A stretch of 64,000 nt of DNA from an uncultured Lachnospiraceae bacterium (GTDB lineage Bacteria > Bacillota > Clostridia > Lachnospirales > Lachnospiraceae): positions 1 through 64,000 of the forward strand of contig CAJTPO010000012.1 of assembly GCA_910578115.1 (NCBI GenBank). Direction: 5' to 3'. Both the position numbers and the translations under genes were made by a program. The notes below the pieces were generated by a model, which saw only the letters and a program-made list of their open reading frames with translations, was not told where the DNA came from and ran no database searches. Each line of letters begins with the position of its first letter. The stretch's first letter is position 1. Positions 1 to 8,587 of the stretch are shown one piece after another.

Positions 1-15
1 CGACACAAACTCGCA

Positions 16-50
16 GTTGAAAAATCAGCACATCAGTGTGATTTTTCAAC
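16..50 (-). terminator. Hairpin after zinc peptidase gene, possible terminator
   Basis: A perfect 12-bp inverted repeat (arms 16-27 and 39-50, GTTGAAAAATCA/TGATTTTTCAAC) with an 11-nt loop lies about 55 nt downstream of the stop of the zinc peptidase gene. The minus-strand tail has only three consecutive T, so termination is plausible but not textbook. Confidence 0.45.
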
Positions 51-105
51 CTTATCTCCATTACGAAGCGCCACAAATTCCCATATTATCTGCAGATGCC
101 CGACA

Positions 106-816
106 CTAATCTCTTCGTCTGTCATTGTTCCCAAACAGCAGGACCAGCCTGAGAAGCTGCAGGATCGCCGATGCAGCCGCCGCTACATAAGTAAGCGCCG
201 CCGCACTCAGCACTCTCCGGCATCCGTTCGTCTCCTCACGCTCCAACATGCCATAATCTCCCAGCATGGCAAGCGCGCGGCCGGAAGCATTGAATTCCAC
301 CGGCAGCGTGACCAGCTGAAACAGCACCGCGATCGCAAATACCCAGATACCCACCTGAATCAGAATATTGTTCATCCCCAGAAAAACGCCAAGAAAGATC
401 AGGGGAATCCCTGCCTTCGACCCGATGTTCGCCGCCGGCACAAGCGCAGTCCGTATTTTCAAAGGCGCATATCCCCTGTCGTGCTGCACCGCGTGGCCGC
501 ACTCATGAGCCGCAACCCCGATGGCCGCGATGGAGGAAGATCCATATACGGAATCGGACAGCCGCAGGACTTTATGCGCCGGGTCATAATGGTCCGTCAG
601 TTCTCCGCGCACATGTTCGATACGGACGTCATGGATGCCGGATAGCTGCAGGATCCGCTGCGCCGCCTGCGCCCCGGTCAGGCCGCTCTTACTCCTGACA
701 CCGGAATATTTCCTGTAAGTAGAAGATACCCGCATCTGCGCAGCTATGCATAAGATTGCCCCGATCAGTACCAGCAAATAAGTCGGATCCATGTAATACC
801 CATAATAATATCCCAT
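106..816 (-). CDS. Membrane-bound neutral zinc metallopeptidase (YugP family)
   Basis: 236 residues, the usual size for the YugP/zinc_peptidase_2 family. An N-terminal membrane segment (about residues 11-29) is followed by a soluble part with the zinc motif HECGHAVQH (His104, Glu105, His108) and by hydrophobic segments near 130-175 and 200-228. The family is assumed to be membrane proteases; its substrate is unknown. The ATG at 816 has a GGAGTGA ribosome site. It is the last gene of the murE-priA-def-fmt block on the same strand, an arrangement common in Clostridia. Peptidase class is clear from the motif; physiological role is not. Confidence 0.88.
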   Translation of the reverse strand: MGYYYGYYMDPTYLLVLIGAILCIAAQMRVSSTYRKYSGVRSKSGLTGAQAAQRILQLSGIHDVRIEHVRGELTDHYDPAHKVLRLSDSVYGSSSIAAIGVAAHECGHAVQHDRGYAPLKIRTALVPAANIGSKAGIPLIFLGVFLGMNNILIQVGIWVFAIAVLFQLVTLPVEFNASGRALAMLGDYGMLEREETNGCRRVLSAAALTYVAAAASAILQLLRLVLLFGNNDRRRD

Positions 817-937
817 TGTTCACTCCATTTCTGCGCCGCCTTACTTCTCTTTCCTCTGGGCCGCGCCAGCAGTTAACGTTCCCGAACTTCCTGTATAAGC
901 AGGTTATGACACCGGAAGCAGTATGCAGATCTGTTCG

Positions 938-1900
938 TCACTGCAGCTGCTCCCCCACTTTCACCTGGTAACCGAGAAGAAACTCCTTCACCGGCATCCG
1001 TTTCTTCCCCTCCGGCTGAACCGCCAGTATCTTCAAGAGCCCTTCCCCGGTTTTCACATAGAATGCTTCCCGCGTGACGGCAACCACCGTGCCCGGCAGA
1101 ACCGCATCCGGATCCGGACGCGCTGCCGAATCTTCCGGTGCACTTCCCGATCCCGCAACTGCCTCCCAGATCTTCAGGTTCTTCCCCCGCAGTACGGTAT
1201 AAGCGCCCGGCCAGGAGATCAGACCTCTGATCAGACAGTCCAGCTTCCCCGCACTCTGCTGCCAGTCGATCCTGCCCATGGACTTCTGGAGCCGCTTCGC
1301 GTAGCAGGTCTCCTCCTCGTTCTGTTTCTCAGGCACCAGTTCACCGCGCTCCAACCTGGCCAGTGCTCTCACGATCAGCCCTGCACCCACCGCTGCCAGT
1401 TTATCATGCAGGCTGTCCCCGGTCTCCTTCGGATCGATTACAACCTCTTCCTTCAACAGCATATCGCCGGTGTCCAGCCCTTTATCCATCTGCATAATGG
1501 TAACGCCGGTCTTCTCTTCTCCGTTGATGATCGCCCACTGGATCGGCCCTGCCCCTCTGTATTTCGGCAGCAGCGAAGCATGGATGTTCACACAGCCATA
1601 TTTCGGCATCGACAGGATCTCTTCCGACAACAGCTGTCCAAACGCGGCCACCACAAAAATATCGGCGTTATATCCGCGAAGGGTTTCCACGGCTTCCTTT
1701 TCCTTCACTTTGACAGGCTGGAACACCGGAATCCCATGGGCCATGGCGCAGGCTTTGACCGGTGTCACCTGTATCTCTTTTCCTCTGCCCTTAGGCTTAT
1801 CGGGCTGAGTCACTACCGCCGCCACCTGATGACCTGCCTGCAGGATGGCTTCCAGCGCCCCCACCGCAAAGTCCGGCGTTCCCATAAATACGATTCTCAT
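938..1900 (-). CDS. fmt: Methionyl-tRNA formyltransferase
   Basis: 320 residues, full length for Fmt. It formylates the initiator methionyl-tRNA with 10-formyl-tetrahydrofolate so that translation can start with fMet. The N-terminal half has the formyltransferase Rossmann core (MRIVFMGTPDFA start) and the catalytic HASLLPKYRGAGPI segment near residue 110; the C-terminal OB-like domain binds tRNA. It follows def by 28 bp, so the enzymes that add and remove the formyl group are co-transcribed, as in most bacteria. Confidence 0.96.
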   Translation of the reverse strand: MRIVFMGTPDFAVGALEAILQAGHQVAAVVTQPDKPKGRGKEIQVTPVKACAMAHGIPVFQPVKVKEKEAVETLRGYNADIFVVAAFGQLLSEEILSMPKYGCVNIHASLLPKYRGAGPIQWAIINGEEKTGVTIMQMDKGLDTGDMLLKEEVVIDPKETGDSLHDKLAAVGAGLIVRALARLERGELVPEKQNEEETCYAKRLQKSMGRIDWQQSAGKLDCLIRGLISWPGAYTVLRGKNLKIWEAVAGSGSAPEDSAARPDPDAVLPGTVVAVTREAFYVKTGEGLLKILAVQPEGKKRMPVKEFLLGYQVKVGEQLQ

Positions 1901-1928
1901 CTACACCATGCCTCCTCTGTTTCGTCAT

Positions 1929-2408
1929 TTACTGTGCTTCTTCCAGATCCTCCGTATTGACAAGCGGCCCTTCTACCCGCTCCACATAAAGGTGTCCCTC
2001 CAGATGATCCATTTCATGGCAGATCGCTCTGGCAAGCAGTTCTGTCCCCTCCAACTCAAAAGGATTCAGATTCTCATCATAAGCAATAACCTTGACATAA
2101 TTCGGCCGGGTCACATTGCCCTGTTTGCCGGGTACACTCAGGCAGCCTTCGTATCCTGTCTGCTCTCCGCTGGATTCGATCAGCTTCGGATTGATTAACA
2201 GCAGCGGATCCTCACCGGTCACATCAATCACCACGATCCTTTTCAGGATGCCTACCTGCGGCGCCGCAAGTCCCACGCCTTCCGCCTCATACAAAGTCTC
2301 AAACATATCGTCGATCAGTTCCTGGATCCTGGGTGTGATCTCTGTCACTTCCTTACAGCACTTACTCAAAACCGGATCTCCGATCTCCCTGATTTTTCTG
2401 ATTGCCAT
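1929..2408 (-). CDS. def: Peptide deformylase
   Basis: 159 residues from the chosen ATG at 2408, preceded by GGAGGATGAA; the frame stays open 29 codons further upstream, but those residues are not family-like. It removes the formyl group from nascent proteins. All three metal-site motifs are present: GVGLAAPQVG, EGCLSVPG with the Cys ligand, and HEMDH with the two His ligands and the catalytic Glu. It lies between priA (83 bp upstream) and fmt. Confidence 0.96.
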   Translation of the reverse strand: MAIRKIREIGDPVLSKCCKEVTEITPRIQELIDDMFETLYEAEGVGLAAPQVGILKRIVVIDVTGEDPLLLINPKLIESSGEQTGYEGCLSVPGKQGNVTRPNYVKVIAYDENLNPFELEGTELLARAICHEMDHLEGHLYVERVEGPLVNTEDLEEAQ

Positions 2409-2491
2409 TTCATCCTCCATTCCAAAACGTTCCGATACACTATAACCAGGCTTCCTGTTTGAATCCTGTCCCCAATTGCCGATACAGAATA

Positions 2492-4786
2492 TCAATATGT
2501 ATTCATCGGATCGAAATCATATTGTACCGTCTGATTCTTAAGTTCTTTCTCTTTACAAAAATGTTCCAATATATCCTTAATTCGTACCAGCACCTGGTAA
2601 TCCGGATGCTTTATATAGAAAACATGGCGATACTGATCATTGATCTTACTGATCGATGCTTCCGCCGGCCCTATTACCTGCAGCCGCTGCCACGCTTTCT
2701 CTGTTTCGGCCTTCGTTTCGGCCGTATCTTCCCCCGCAGACTCCCCGTCGGCGCGCATCCGGGCATCGATCACCGCCGCCATTTCACGGCTCAGCGCTTC
2801 TCCCTGCTCCTGCTGTCTGGAAGTGATCAGCACTGCCAGCATATGCGCTGCCGGTGGATACTGCATAAGCTCCCGATAAGTAATCTCCTCCTCATAGAAT
2901 CCCTGATAATCCTGCATCGCTGCATGGACGATGCTGTAGTGTTCCGGCTGATAAGTCTGGATCACCACCTCACCCGGCTTATCTCCCCGGCCGGCGCGCC
3001 CGGCCGCCTGGGTCAGCAGCTGAAACGTCCGCTCCCCGGCACGGTAATCATTCTGGTTCAACGACAAATCCGCTGCCAGAACACCGACCAGCGTTACATC
3101 CGGAAAATCATGCCCTTTCACGATCATCTGGGTTCCCACCAGAATATCCGCCCGTTTATCAGCAAAAGCTGACAGTATCTTCTCATAGCTTTCCTTACTC
3201 TTCGTGGTATCGGCGTCCATACGCAGCACCCGCACGCCCGGAAACTCCTTATACAGCGCTTCCTCGATCTGCTCCGTGCCTGCTTTAAAGCCCAGCAGAT
3301 ATTTAGAACCGCATACCGGACAGCTGGCTGCTCTTTGCTCCTCATAACCACAATAATGACATAATAACATATTTCCCCGGTGTTCGGAAAGAGAAACATC
3401 ACAATGCGGGCATTTCATCACATGCCCGCATGCCCGGCAGGAGACGAAACCGGCATAGCCCCTCCTGTTCAGGAAAAGCATGCTCTGTTCTCCCGCCTGT
3501 AACCGTCTGCCGATCAGCTCCCGCAGCTTCCTGCTGAAGACCGAACGGTTGCCCTGCTTTAATTCTTCCCTTAAATCTATGGTATATACCCTGGGAAGCC
3601 TGCTGGCTCCATGCCTCCCTGTCATCTCAAACAGTTTATATTCTCCCTTTTTCGCCCTGTAATAAGCTTCCGTGGAAGGAGTCGCCGATCCCAGAACAAC
3701 ACTGGCACGGTGCATGGAAGCAATCTGAACCGCCGTCTCCCTGGCATGGTACTTCGGCATGGATTCGCTTTTATAGCTGCTCTCGTGCTCCTCATCCACT
3801 ATAATGACACCCAGATCTGGAAAAGGTGTAAACAGCGCCGATCTGGGCCCAATGATCACATCCAGTTCCCTGGCCTTTGCCCTTCTGATCTGGTCATATT
3901 TCTCTCCCTGGGAGAGGGAAGAATTGATCACCGACACTCTGTCGCCAAATCTCCTGTAAAACCGCAGCAGAGTCTGATACGTAAGTGCGATCTCCGGGAT
4001 CAGCATAATGGCCTGCTTCCCCATCCGGATCATCTGTTCTATGATCCCCAGATAGACTTCCGTCTTACCGCTCCCCGTAACGCCATGCACCAGATAGGTT
4101 CCCGGCTTTCCCGCTCTGTAATCCCCGATCACATTCTCTATGATCTCCTGCTGTGTTCTGCTTGGAATCACCCGTTTCTCTTCCCCCGGCGCACATTTGA
4201 CCGGATTACGATAGTAAGCTTCCGCCTCTATTTTCAGACAGCCCTGTTTTTCCAGCGCAGCAAGTGTAGCCGGAGCCACGTTCAGCTTCTGTCTGATCAG
4301 TTCATAGGGAAGGACCTCATCCGTCATCAACGCCTGCAGTACCCTGGCCTTTGCCGTCTGGTGCTTCTTCTCGCACTGCCGGAGCGCCTCCAGAAGGGCT
4401 TCCCCTTCCATGCACCGTGTTACCTTCCTGTGTTCCAGCTGCTTCAGTTTCTGCTTTACGGGAAGCACCGTCTTAAGCGCCGCAATCATGGTTGATCCAT
4501 ACTGCCGTTTCAACCAGTAAGCCACCTGAATCTGGCTGCCCTGCGCCGTAATCCCTTTCCCGTCCACGGCAGTAATGGACTTGATCTTTTCCTCGGGATA
4601 ATCCGTATGCCCGGAAATATCCACCACATACCCTGCCTTATCCAGATTTCCTTTCCCGAAAGGCACATGCACACGAACTCCCGGATACACCTCCCCTGCC
4701 AGCTCCGGCGGTATCCGGTACTGAAACGGACGGTCTACTTTATCGTGGGAAATATCTATGATCACATCCGCATACTGCTTCACCAT
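2492..4786 (-). CDS. priA: Primosomal protein N', replication restart helicase
   Basis: 764 residues. PriA recognises abandoned forks and D-loops and reloads the replisome. The order is a DNA-binding N-terminal domain, a superfamily 2 helicase core with Walker A GVTGSGKTEVY near residue 240 and DEEH box VDEEHESSYKSE, then a zinc region with four CxxC pairs (CRACG, CPHC, CHYCG, CPVCG) inserted before the second helicase lobe. The start at 4786 has a GGAGAGGG ribosome site. About 25 extra residues rich in Glu, Ala and Thr (near 'GESAGEDTAETKAE') interrupt the C-terminal domain; this is probably a disordered loop. Confidence 0.96.
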   Translation of the reverse strand: MVKQYADVIIDISHDKVDRPFQYRIPPELAGEVYPGVRVHVPFGKGNLDKAGYVVDISGHTDYPEEKIKSITAVDGKGITAQGSQIQVAYWLKRQYGSTMIAALKTVLPVKQKLKQLEHRKVTRCMEGEALLEALRQCEKKHQTAKARVLQALMTDEVLPYELIRQKLNVAPATLAALEKQGCLKIEAEAYYRNPVKCAPGEEKRVIPSRTQQEIIENVIGDYRAGKPGTYLVHGVTGSGKTEVYLGIIEQMIRMGKQAIMLIPEIALTYQTLLRFYRRFGDRVSVINSSLSQGEKYDQIRRAKARELDVIIGPRSALFTPFPDLGVIIVDEEHESSYKSESMPKYHARETAVQIASMHRASVVLGSATPSTEAYYRAKKGEYKLFEMTGRHGASRLPRVYTIDLREELKQGNRSVFSRKLRELIGRRLQAGEQSMLFLNRRGYAGFVSCRACGHVMKCPHCDVSLSEHRGNMLLCHYCGYEEQRAASCPVCGSKYLLGFKAGTEQIEEALYKEFPGVRVLRMDADTTKSKESYEKILSAFADKRADILVGTQMIVKGHDFPDVTLVGVLAADLSLNQNDYRAGERTFQLLTQAAGRAGRGDKPGEVVIQTYQPEHYSIVHAAMQDYQGFYEEEITYRELMQYPPAAHMLAVLITSRQQEQGEALSREMAAVIDARMRADGESAGEDTAETKAETEKAWQRLQVIGPAEASISKINDQYRHVFYIKHPDYQVLVRIKDILEHFCKEKELKNQTVQYDFDPMNTY

Positions 4787-4870
4787 ACCCTCTCCTTCCC
4801 GCCATCACCGGTTTCACAGCCCTTCCCGACAGTCCAGGTATCTTCATCACTTCCTTGACCAGTACCCTTG

Positions 4871-6355
4871 TCAGCCCTGCTGCGTGTGCTGTCGTTCCGA
4901 CAGGATCTCCTGGATCAGCACTCTCTCATCCATAGGATACTTCACACCGCAGATCTCCTGATAATCCTCATGACCCTTGCCGGCCAGTACGATGATGTCT
5001 CCTGGTTCTCCATGGTCAATCGCGTAGGCGATCGCTTCTTTTCTGTCACAGATCTCCACATAGGCGCCTTCTGTCTTATAGATGCCCGCCTTGATATCAT
5101 CGATGATCGCCTGCGGTTCTTCGTGCCTCGGGTTATCCGAAGTGATGATCGTCAGGTCCGCCATACTGCCGCTGACTTCCCCCATCTCATACCGCCTCGA
5201 CTTCGCCCTGTTGCCGCCGCAGCCGAAAAGACAGATGAGCCGGTGCGGCTCATAAGCCCGCAGCGTGGCAAGAAGGCTCTTAAGCGCCATGGCGTTGTGC
5301 GCATAATCTATCATCACCGTAAATTGATCCGACACCTTGACAGGCTCGATCCTTCCTTTCACTTTCGCCTGCTTAAGCGCCTTCCTGACCGCTTCCTCCG
5401 GCACTCCGAAATGCCTGCAGATCGCGATAGCCGTCAACGCATTGTACACGCTGAATTTGCCGGGCGTTGCTGTCTGTACTGCAAAGTTCACAAGGCCAGT
5501 CACTTCAAAGCCCATGCCAAGACTGCCTGCCTCCTTCACAAATGTGATATTCCCTGCACGAAGATCCGCATCCTCGTCGATACCATACGTTTCCAACGCA
5601 CAAGTATGTCCGGCAGTCACGGCCTCCCAATGCTCATCATCCTTATTCACAATCCCTGTCCTGCACTGTTTAAAGAGCAGGCCTTTACAATACAGATAAT
5701 CCTCGAAATCCCTGTGTTCTCCTTTGCCGATATGATCCGGCTCTAAATTTGTGAAAATACCATAATCAAAAATAAATCCCTGTGTCCTGTGCAGCATCAG
5801 TCCCTGCGAAGAGACTTCCATCACCACCGTATCACAACCGGCGTCCGCCATCTGCCGAAAATATTTCTGGATCAGATAAGATTCCGGCGTCGTATGGTCC
5901 GCATGAATATGCGTATCACCAATAATGATCTCAATGGTACCGATCAGCCCGACCTTCCTGCCGGCCTGCTCCAGAATAGACTTCACCAGGTATGTGGTGG
6001 TAGTCTTCCCCTTGGTCCCGGTAATTCCAATGATCTTCATCTCCTCCGCCGGATCGCCAAAGAAAGCCGCCGAAACAAACGCCATGGCATAATGGGTATC
6101 CTCCACCAGGATCACCGTCACATCCGCCCCCTCCGGCAGCTCCACATCCTTCTCTACAAGCAGAACGCCTGCACCGGCTTTCACAGCATCACCGGCAAAC
6201 TTATGTCCATCCACGACAGCCCCGGGAATACAGACAAACATGCTGCCCGGCACTACCTTACGGGAATCATATATAATGTCCGTCACCTCCCGTTCCAACG
6301 TACCGCAGATACATTCATGATCGATCTTCCTCAACAATTCTTTTAACGCAGCCAT
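4871..6355 (-). CDS. murE: UDP-N-acetylmuramoyl-tripeptide synthetase (meso-DAP adding)
   Basis: 494 residues, normal for MurE. It adds the third residue to the cell-wall stem peptide using ATP. Walker-type loop GITGTKGKTTTT lies near residue 110-121. The substrate-selecting motif reads DNPRHEEP; DNPR is the signature of meso-diaminopimelate enzymes, while lysine-adding enzymes differ there, so the wall is inferred to contain meso-DAP. First gene of the murE-priA-def-fmt-zinc peptidase block, 84 bp ahead of priA, with its own likely promoter at 6445-6473. Confidence 0.95.
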   Translation of the reverse strand: MAALKELLRKIDHECICGTLEREVTDIIYDSRKVVPGSMFVCIPGAVVDGHKFAGDAVKAGAGVLLVEKDVELPEGADVTVILVEDTHYAMAFVSAAFFGDPAEEMKIIGITGTKGKTTTTYLVKSILEQAGRKVGLIGTIEIIIGDTHIHADHTTPESYLIQKYFRQMADAGCDTVVMEVSSQGLMLHRTQGFIFDYGIFTNLEPDHIGKGEHRDFEDYLYCKGLLFKQCRTGIVNKDDEHWEAVTAGHTCALETYGIDEDADLRAGNITFVKEAGSLGMGFEVTGLVNFAVQTATPGKFSVYNALTAIAICRHFGVPEEAVRKALKQAKVKGRIEPVKVSDQFTVMIDYAHNAMALKSLLATLRAYEPHRLICLFGCGGNRAKSRRYEMGEVSGSMADLTIITSDNPRHEEPQAIIDDIKAGIYKTEGAYVEICDRKEAIAYAIDHGEPGDIIVLAGKGHEDYQEICGVKYPMDERVLIQEILSERQHTQQG

Positions 6356-6444
6356 CTGACATTCTACTCCTCTCTGTTTCGGATTTTATCTTTGTGCCAT
6401 ATCGGCCTTAACATAAACCATTGTCTCGCAATTTTTACTATATT

Positions 6445-6473
6445 AAGATAGCACGAAAGCCGCACTATTTCAA
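6445..6473 (-). promoter_or_regulatory. Probable murE promoter
   Basis: Minus-strand TTGAAA (6468-6473), 17-bp spacer, TATCTT (6445-6450), about 90 bp ahead of the murE start. Both boxes match the vegetative consensus in four or more positions. Confidence 0.5.
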
Positions 6474-6603
6474 TATTTACTACATTTATGTGGGATTCAC
6501 CATTACTTTATAATCTCTTTAATCTTTCTTAAGTTATTTTTATTTTTTTCTAATAAACTGAACACATTTTGGACACATTTTCAATTTATGATAGTATCAA
6601 GAT

Positions 6604-6673
6604 AGTTGATGAACTCACTATCTCCCCCCTCATAAGAAAATGCGAAAAAGTCTGGGACGCCCCAGACTTTTTT
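6604..6673 (+). ncRNA. Candidate short RNA with C-rich loop in the murE-recJ gap
   Basis: The 353-bp gap 6356-6708 has no ORF of note. On the plus strand a weak promoter (TTGGAC at 6569-6574, 17 bp, TAGTAT at 6592-6597) would start an RNA near 6604. The RNA holds a small hairpin (GATAGT..ACTATC), the unpaired run CTCCCCCCTC and the strong terminator at 6645-6673. A hairpin, a C-rich stretch and a terminator are the layout of several Firmicutes regulatory RNAs that bind ribosome sites (RsaE/RoxS, FsrA). Only the layout is seen; expression is inferred. Confidence 0.33.
6645..6673. terminator. Bidirectional intrinsic terminator downstream of recJ
   Basis: Perfect 12-bp stem AAAAAGTCTGGG / CCCAGACTTTTT with a 4-nt loop (6657-6660). 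A-rich and T-rich flanks allow it to stop transcription from either side. It ends the recJ transcript 36 bp past the stop and any plus-strand RNA coming from 6604. Confidence 0.88.
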
Positions 6674-6708
6674 GTTGTCCGTAACCCCCTTCTGCCGCCG
6701 CTCCCTTC

Positions 6709-8514
6709 CTAAGAGCATCCATCGCCGGGCGCATAGTCCTGCATAATCATCTGCAGCCGCTCCCGCCCCTGATACACATCCACTTCCGGATAATAAATCA
6801 CATGAATCCTGATATCTGTTCTGCTCCCGTATCCGCCCTTGTACAGACTCTCACAGGCTCTCTGCCCGAAATTCTCCGTAAGAAAATCATGCCAGACCTC
6901 CAGATTACCAAAATACATCATTTCGTACTGTCTGCCGCCTTCATCCTCCACCCGGTACTTACCCACATTACTGTTTCTGCCGAGTATACGTCCGTTAAGC
7001 AGCCTGATATTCTTCTGCGCAAAAACAGGCTTTGCATTACCGTTGCCGAAAGGTTCCAGCACCGACAGCTGCTTCACAAACTCCGCCGTCACATAAGACA
7101 TGGGCATCGGCACGTCAATATGTACTGTTTCTTCAAAATCCTCTTCCGTCAATCCACAATGTTCATTCAGGTAGATCCGAAAGGGTTCCACATTCGCTTC
7201 CGGCATGGAGACACCTGCCGCCAGCTTATGACCGCCATATTTCGTATAGAGTTCTTTGCATTCACTCATCTTCTCATACATGGAATAGGCATCTATAGAC
7301 CGTCCCGAACCCTTCACGCCGTCCTCAGCCAGTGTCAGCACAAAGGTCGGTTTACAGTAACGTTCCCTGACCCTGCCTGCTATAATTCCCGCCAGACTTT
7401 CGTGACACTCCGGCAGATAGATGACAAGCACTTTGTCCTTTTCCATGCCCCTGGCCTCTATCATTTCCATGGCCGCCTGTGTGCCCTGCAGTGTCATATC
7501 CTTACGATTATCATTTAACACTTTCAATTCCCCCGCGATCACCGCCGCCTCTGCTTCTTCCGTCGTCCGAAATAGACAAAGCGCCCTGTCTGCCGTATCC
7601 AGCCTCCCCGTAGCATTGAGGCAGGGACCCAACACAAAACCGATATGGTAGGCAGTCAGCCTCTTATCCTGCAGGCCATTAGCCGCTACCAGCGCCCGCA
7701 GGCCGCAATTGGCCGTACATGCGATCTGCCGAAGCCCATACCGGACGATGATCCGGTTCTCGTCAACAAGCTCCATCACATCCCCCACAGTGGCGAAAGC
7801 TGCAAATGCCAGCAGCTCCTGCAGCAGTGCATCCGTCCCCGGCACACGCTTCTCCCCGCAGGATACAGACAATACCTGTAAAAACTTATATGCAACTACG
7901 GCGCCGCAGATACCATCAAAAGGATATTTACACTCCTCTCTTTTCGGATCGATCACTGCATCCGCCTGCGGCAGACATTCCATCCTGCTTTTGTCCTCCC
8001 GGATCTCATAAGGCACCTCATGATGATCGGTCACGATCACCGTCATTCCCAACGATCTGGCATAAGCGATCTGCTCCCCTGCCGCAATGCCGTTGTCACA
8101 GGTCACGATCGTATCCGTCCCCGCTTCCCACGCCTCTTTGATCAGATGATCGTTCAATCCATATCCGTCATGGATCCGGTGCGGGATCACCGCATCCACA
8201 ACCGCTCCAAGATGACTCAGACCCGCATACAATATATAAGTGGCACAGACCCCGTCAATATCATAATCCCCTATGATACGGATCGAACTGCCTTCCTCTA
8301 TCTTCCCTCTCAAAATTTCCGCTGCCTTTTCCACATCCTGCAGCAGGAAAGGATCGTGCAGCTCTGCAGGCGTACCGTATAAAAACCGCTCGATGTTTTC
8401 ATCCCCCACAATGTCCCTGTTACGAATGATCCTGGCTATTACCGGATCAATATGAAATTTCTCTGATATTGCATTAAAATCCGCCTTCCTGGCGGAAACC
8501 ATCCACTTCGCCAT
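6709..8514 (-). CDS. recJ: Single-stranded-DNA-specific exonuclease RecJ
   Basis: 601 residues from ATG 8514, which has a GGAGCAGGG ribosome site and begins MAKWMVSARK as RecJ proteins do; the frame is open 40 codons further up, but that stretch is the secDF terminator hairpin. RecJ degrades single strands 5' to 3' in mismatch repair and recombination. DHH-family motifs are present: DYDIDGVCAT, CDNGIA, VTDHHEV, then the DHHA1 segment GGHKLAAGVSM, followed by an OB-fold C-terminus. The 601-residue length is typical of the compact Firmicutes form. Confidence 0.94.
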   Translation of the reverse strand: MAKWMVSARKADFNAISEKFHIDPVIARIIRNRDIVGDENIERFLYGTPAELHDPFLLQDVEKAAEILRGKIEEGSSIRIIGDYDIDGVCATYILYAGLSHLGAVVDAVIPHRIHDGYGLNDHLIKEAWEAGTDTIVTCDNGIAAGEQIAYARSLGMTVIVTDHHEVPYEIREDKSRMECLPQADAVIDPKREECKYPFDGICGAVVAYKFLQVLSVSCGEKRVPGTDALLQELLAFAAFATVGDVMELVDENRIIVRYGLRQIACTANCGLRALVAANGLQDKRLTAYHIGFVLGPCLNATGRLDTADRALCLFRTTEEAEAAVIAGELKVLNDNRKDMTLQGTQAAMEMIEARGMEKDKVLVIYLPECHESLAGIIAGRVRERYCKPTFVLTLAEDGVKGSGRSIDAYSMYEKMSECKELYTKYGGHKLAAGVSMPEANVEPFRIYLNEHCGLTEEDFEETVHIDVPMPMSYVTAEFVKQLSVLEPFGNGNAKPVFAQKNIRLLNGRILGRNSNVGKYRVEDEGGRQYEMMYFGNLEVWHDFLTENFGQRACESLYKGGYGSRTDIRIHVIYYPEVDVYQGRERLQMIMQDYAPGDGCS

Positions 8515-8533
8515 TTTCCCTGCTCCATTGACA

Positions 8534-8564
8534 AAAGGCGCTCCGCACACCGCAGAACGCCTTT
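8534..8564 (-). terminator. Intrinsic terminator of the SCIFF-secDF operon
   Basis: On the minus strand, 24 nt after the secDF stop, arms 8552-8564 and 8534-8546 form a 13-bp stem (AAAGGCGTTCTGC with GCGGAGCGCCTTT, three G-U pairs) with a 5-nt loop, followed by TTTTGT. It separates secDF from recJ. Confidence 0.85.
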
Positions 8565-8587
8565 GCATATTTAAATTAGTGTACTGC

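Noticed and set aside
923..1960. Long plus-strand ORF over fmt
   Set aside because: It is the antisense shadow of fmt, rich in His/Arg/Pro with no start signal or domain.
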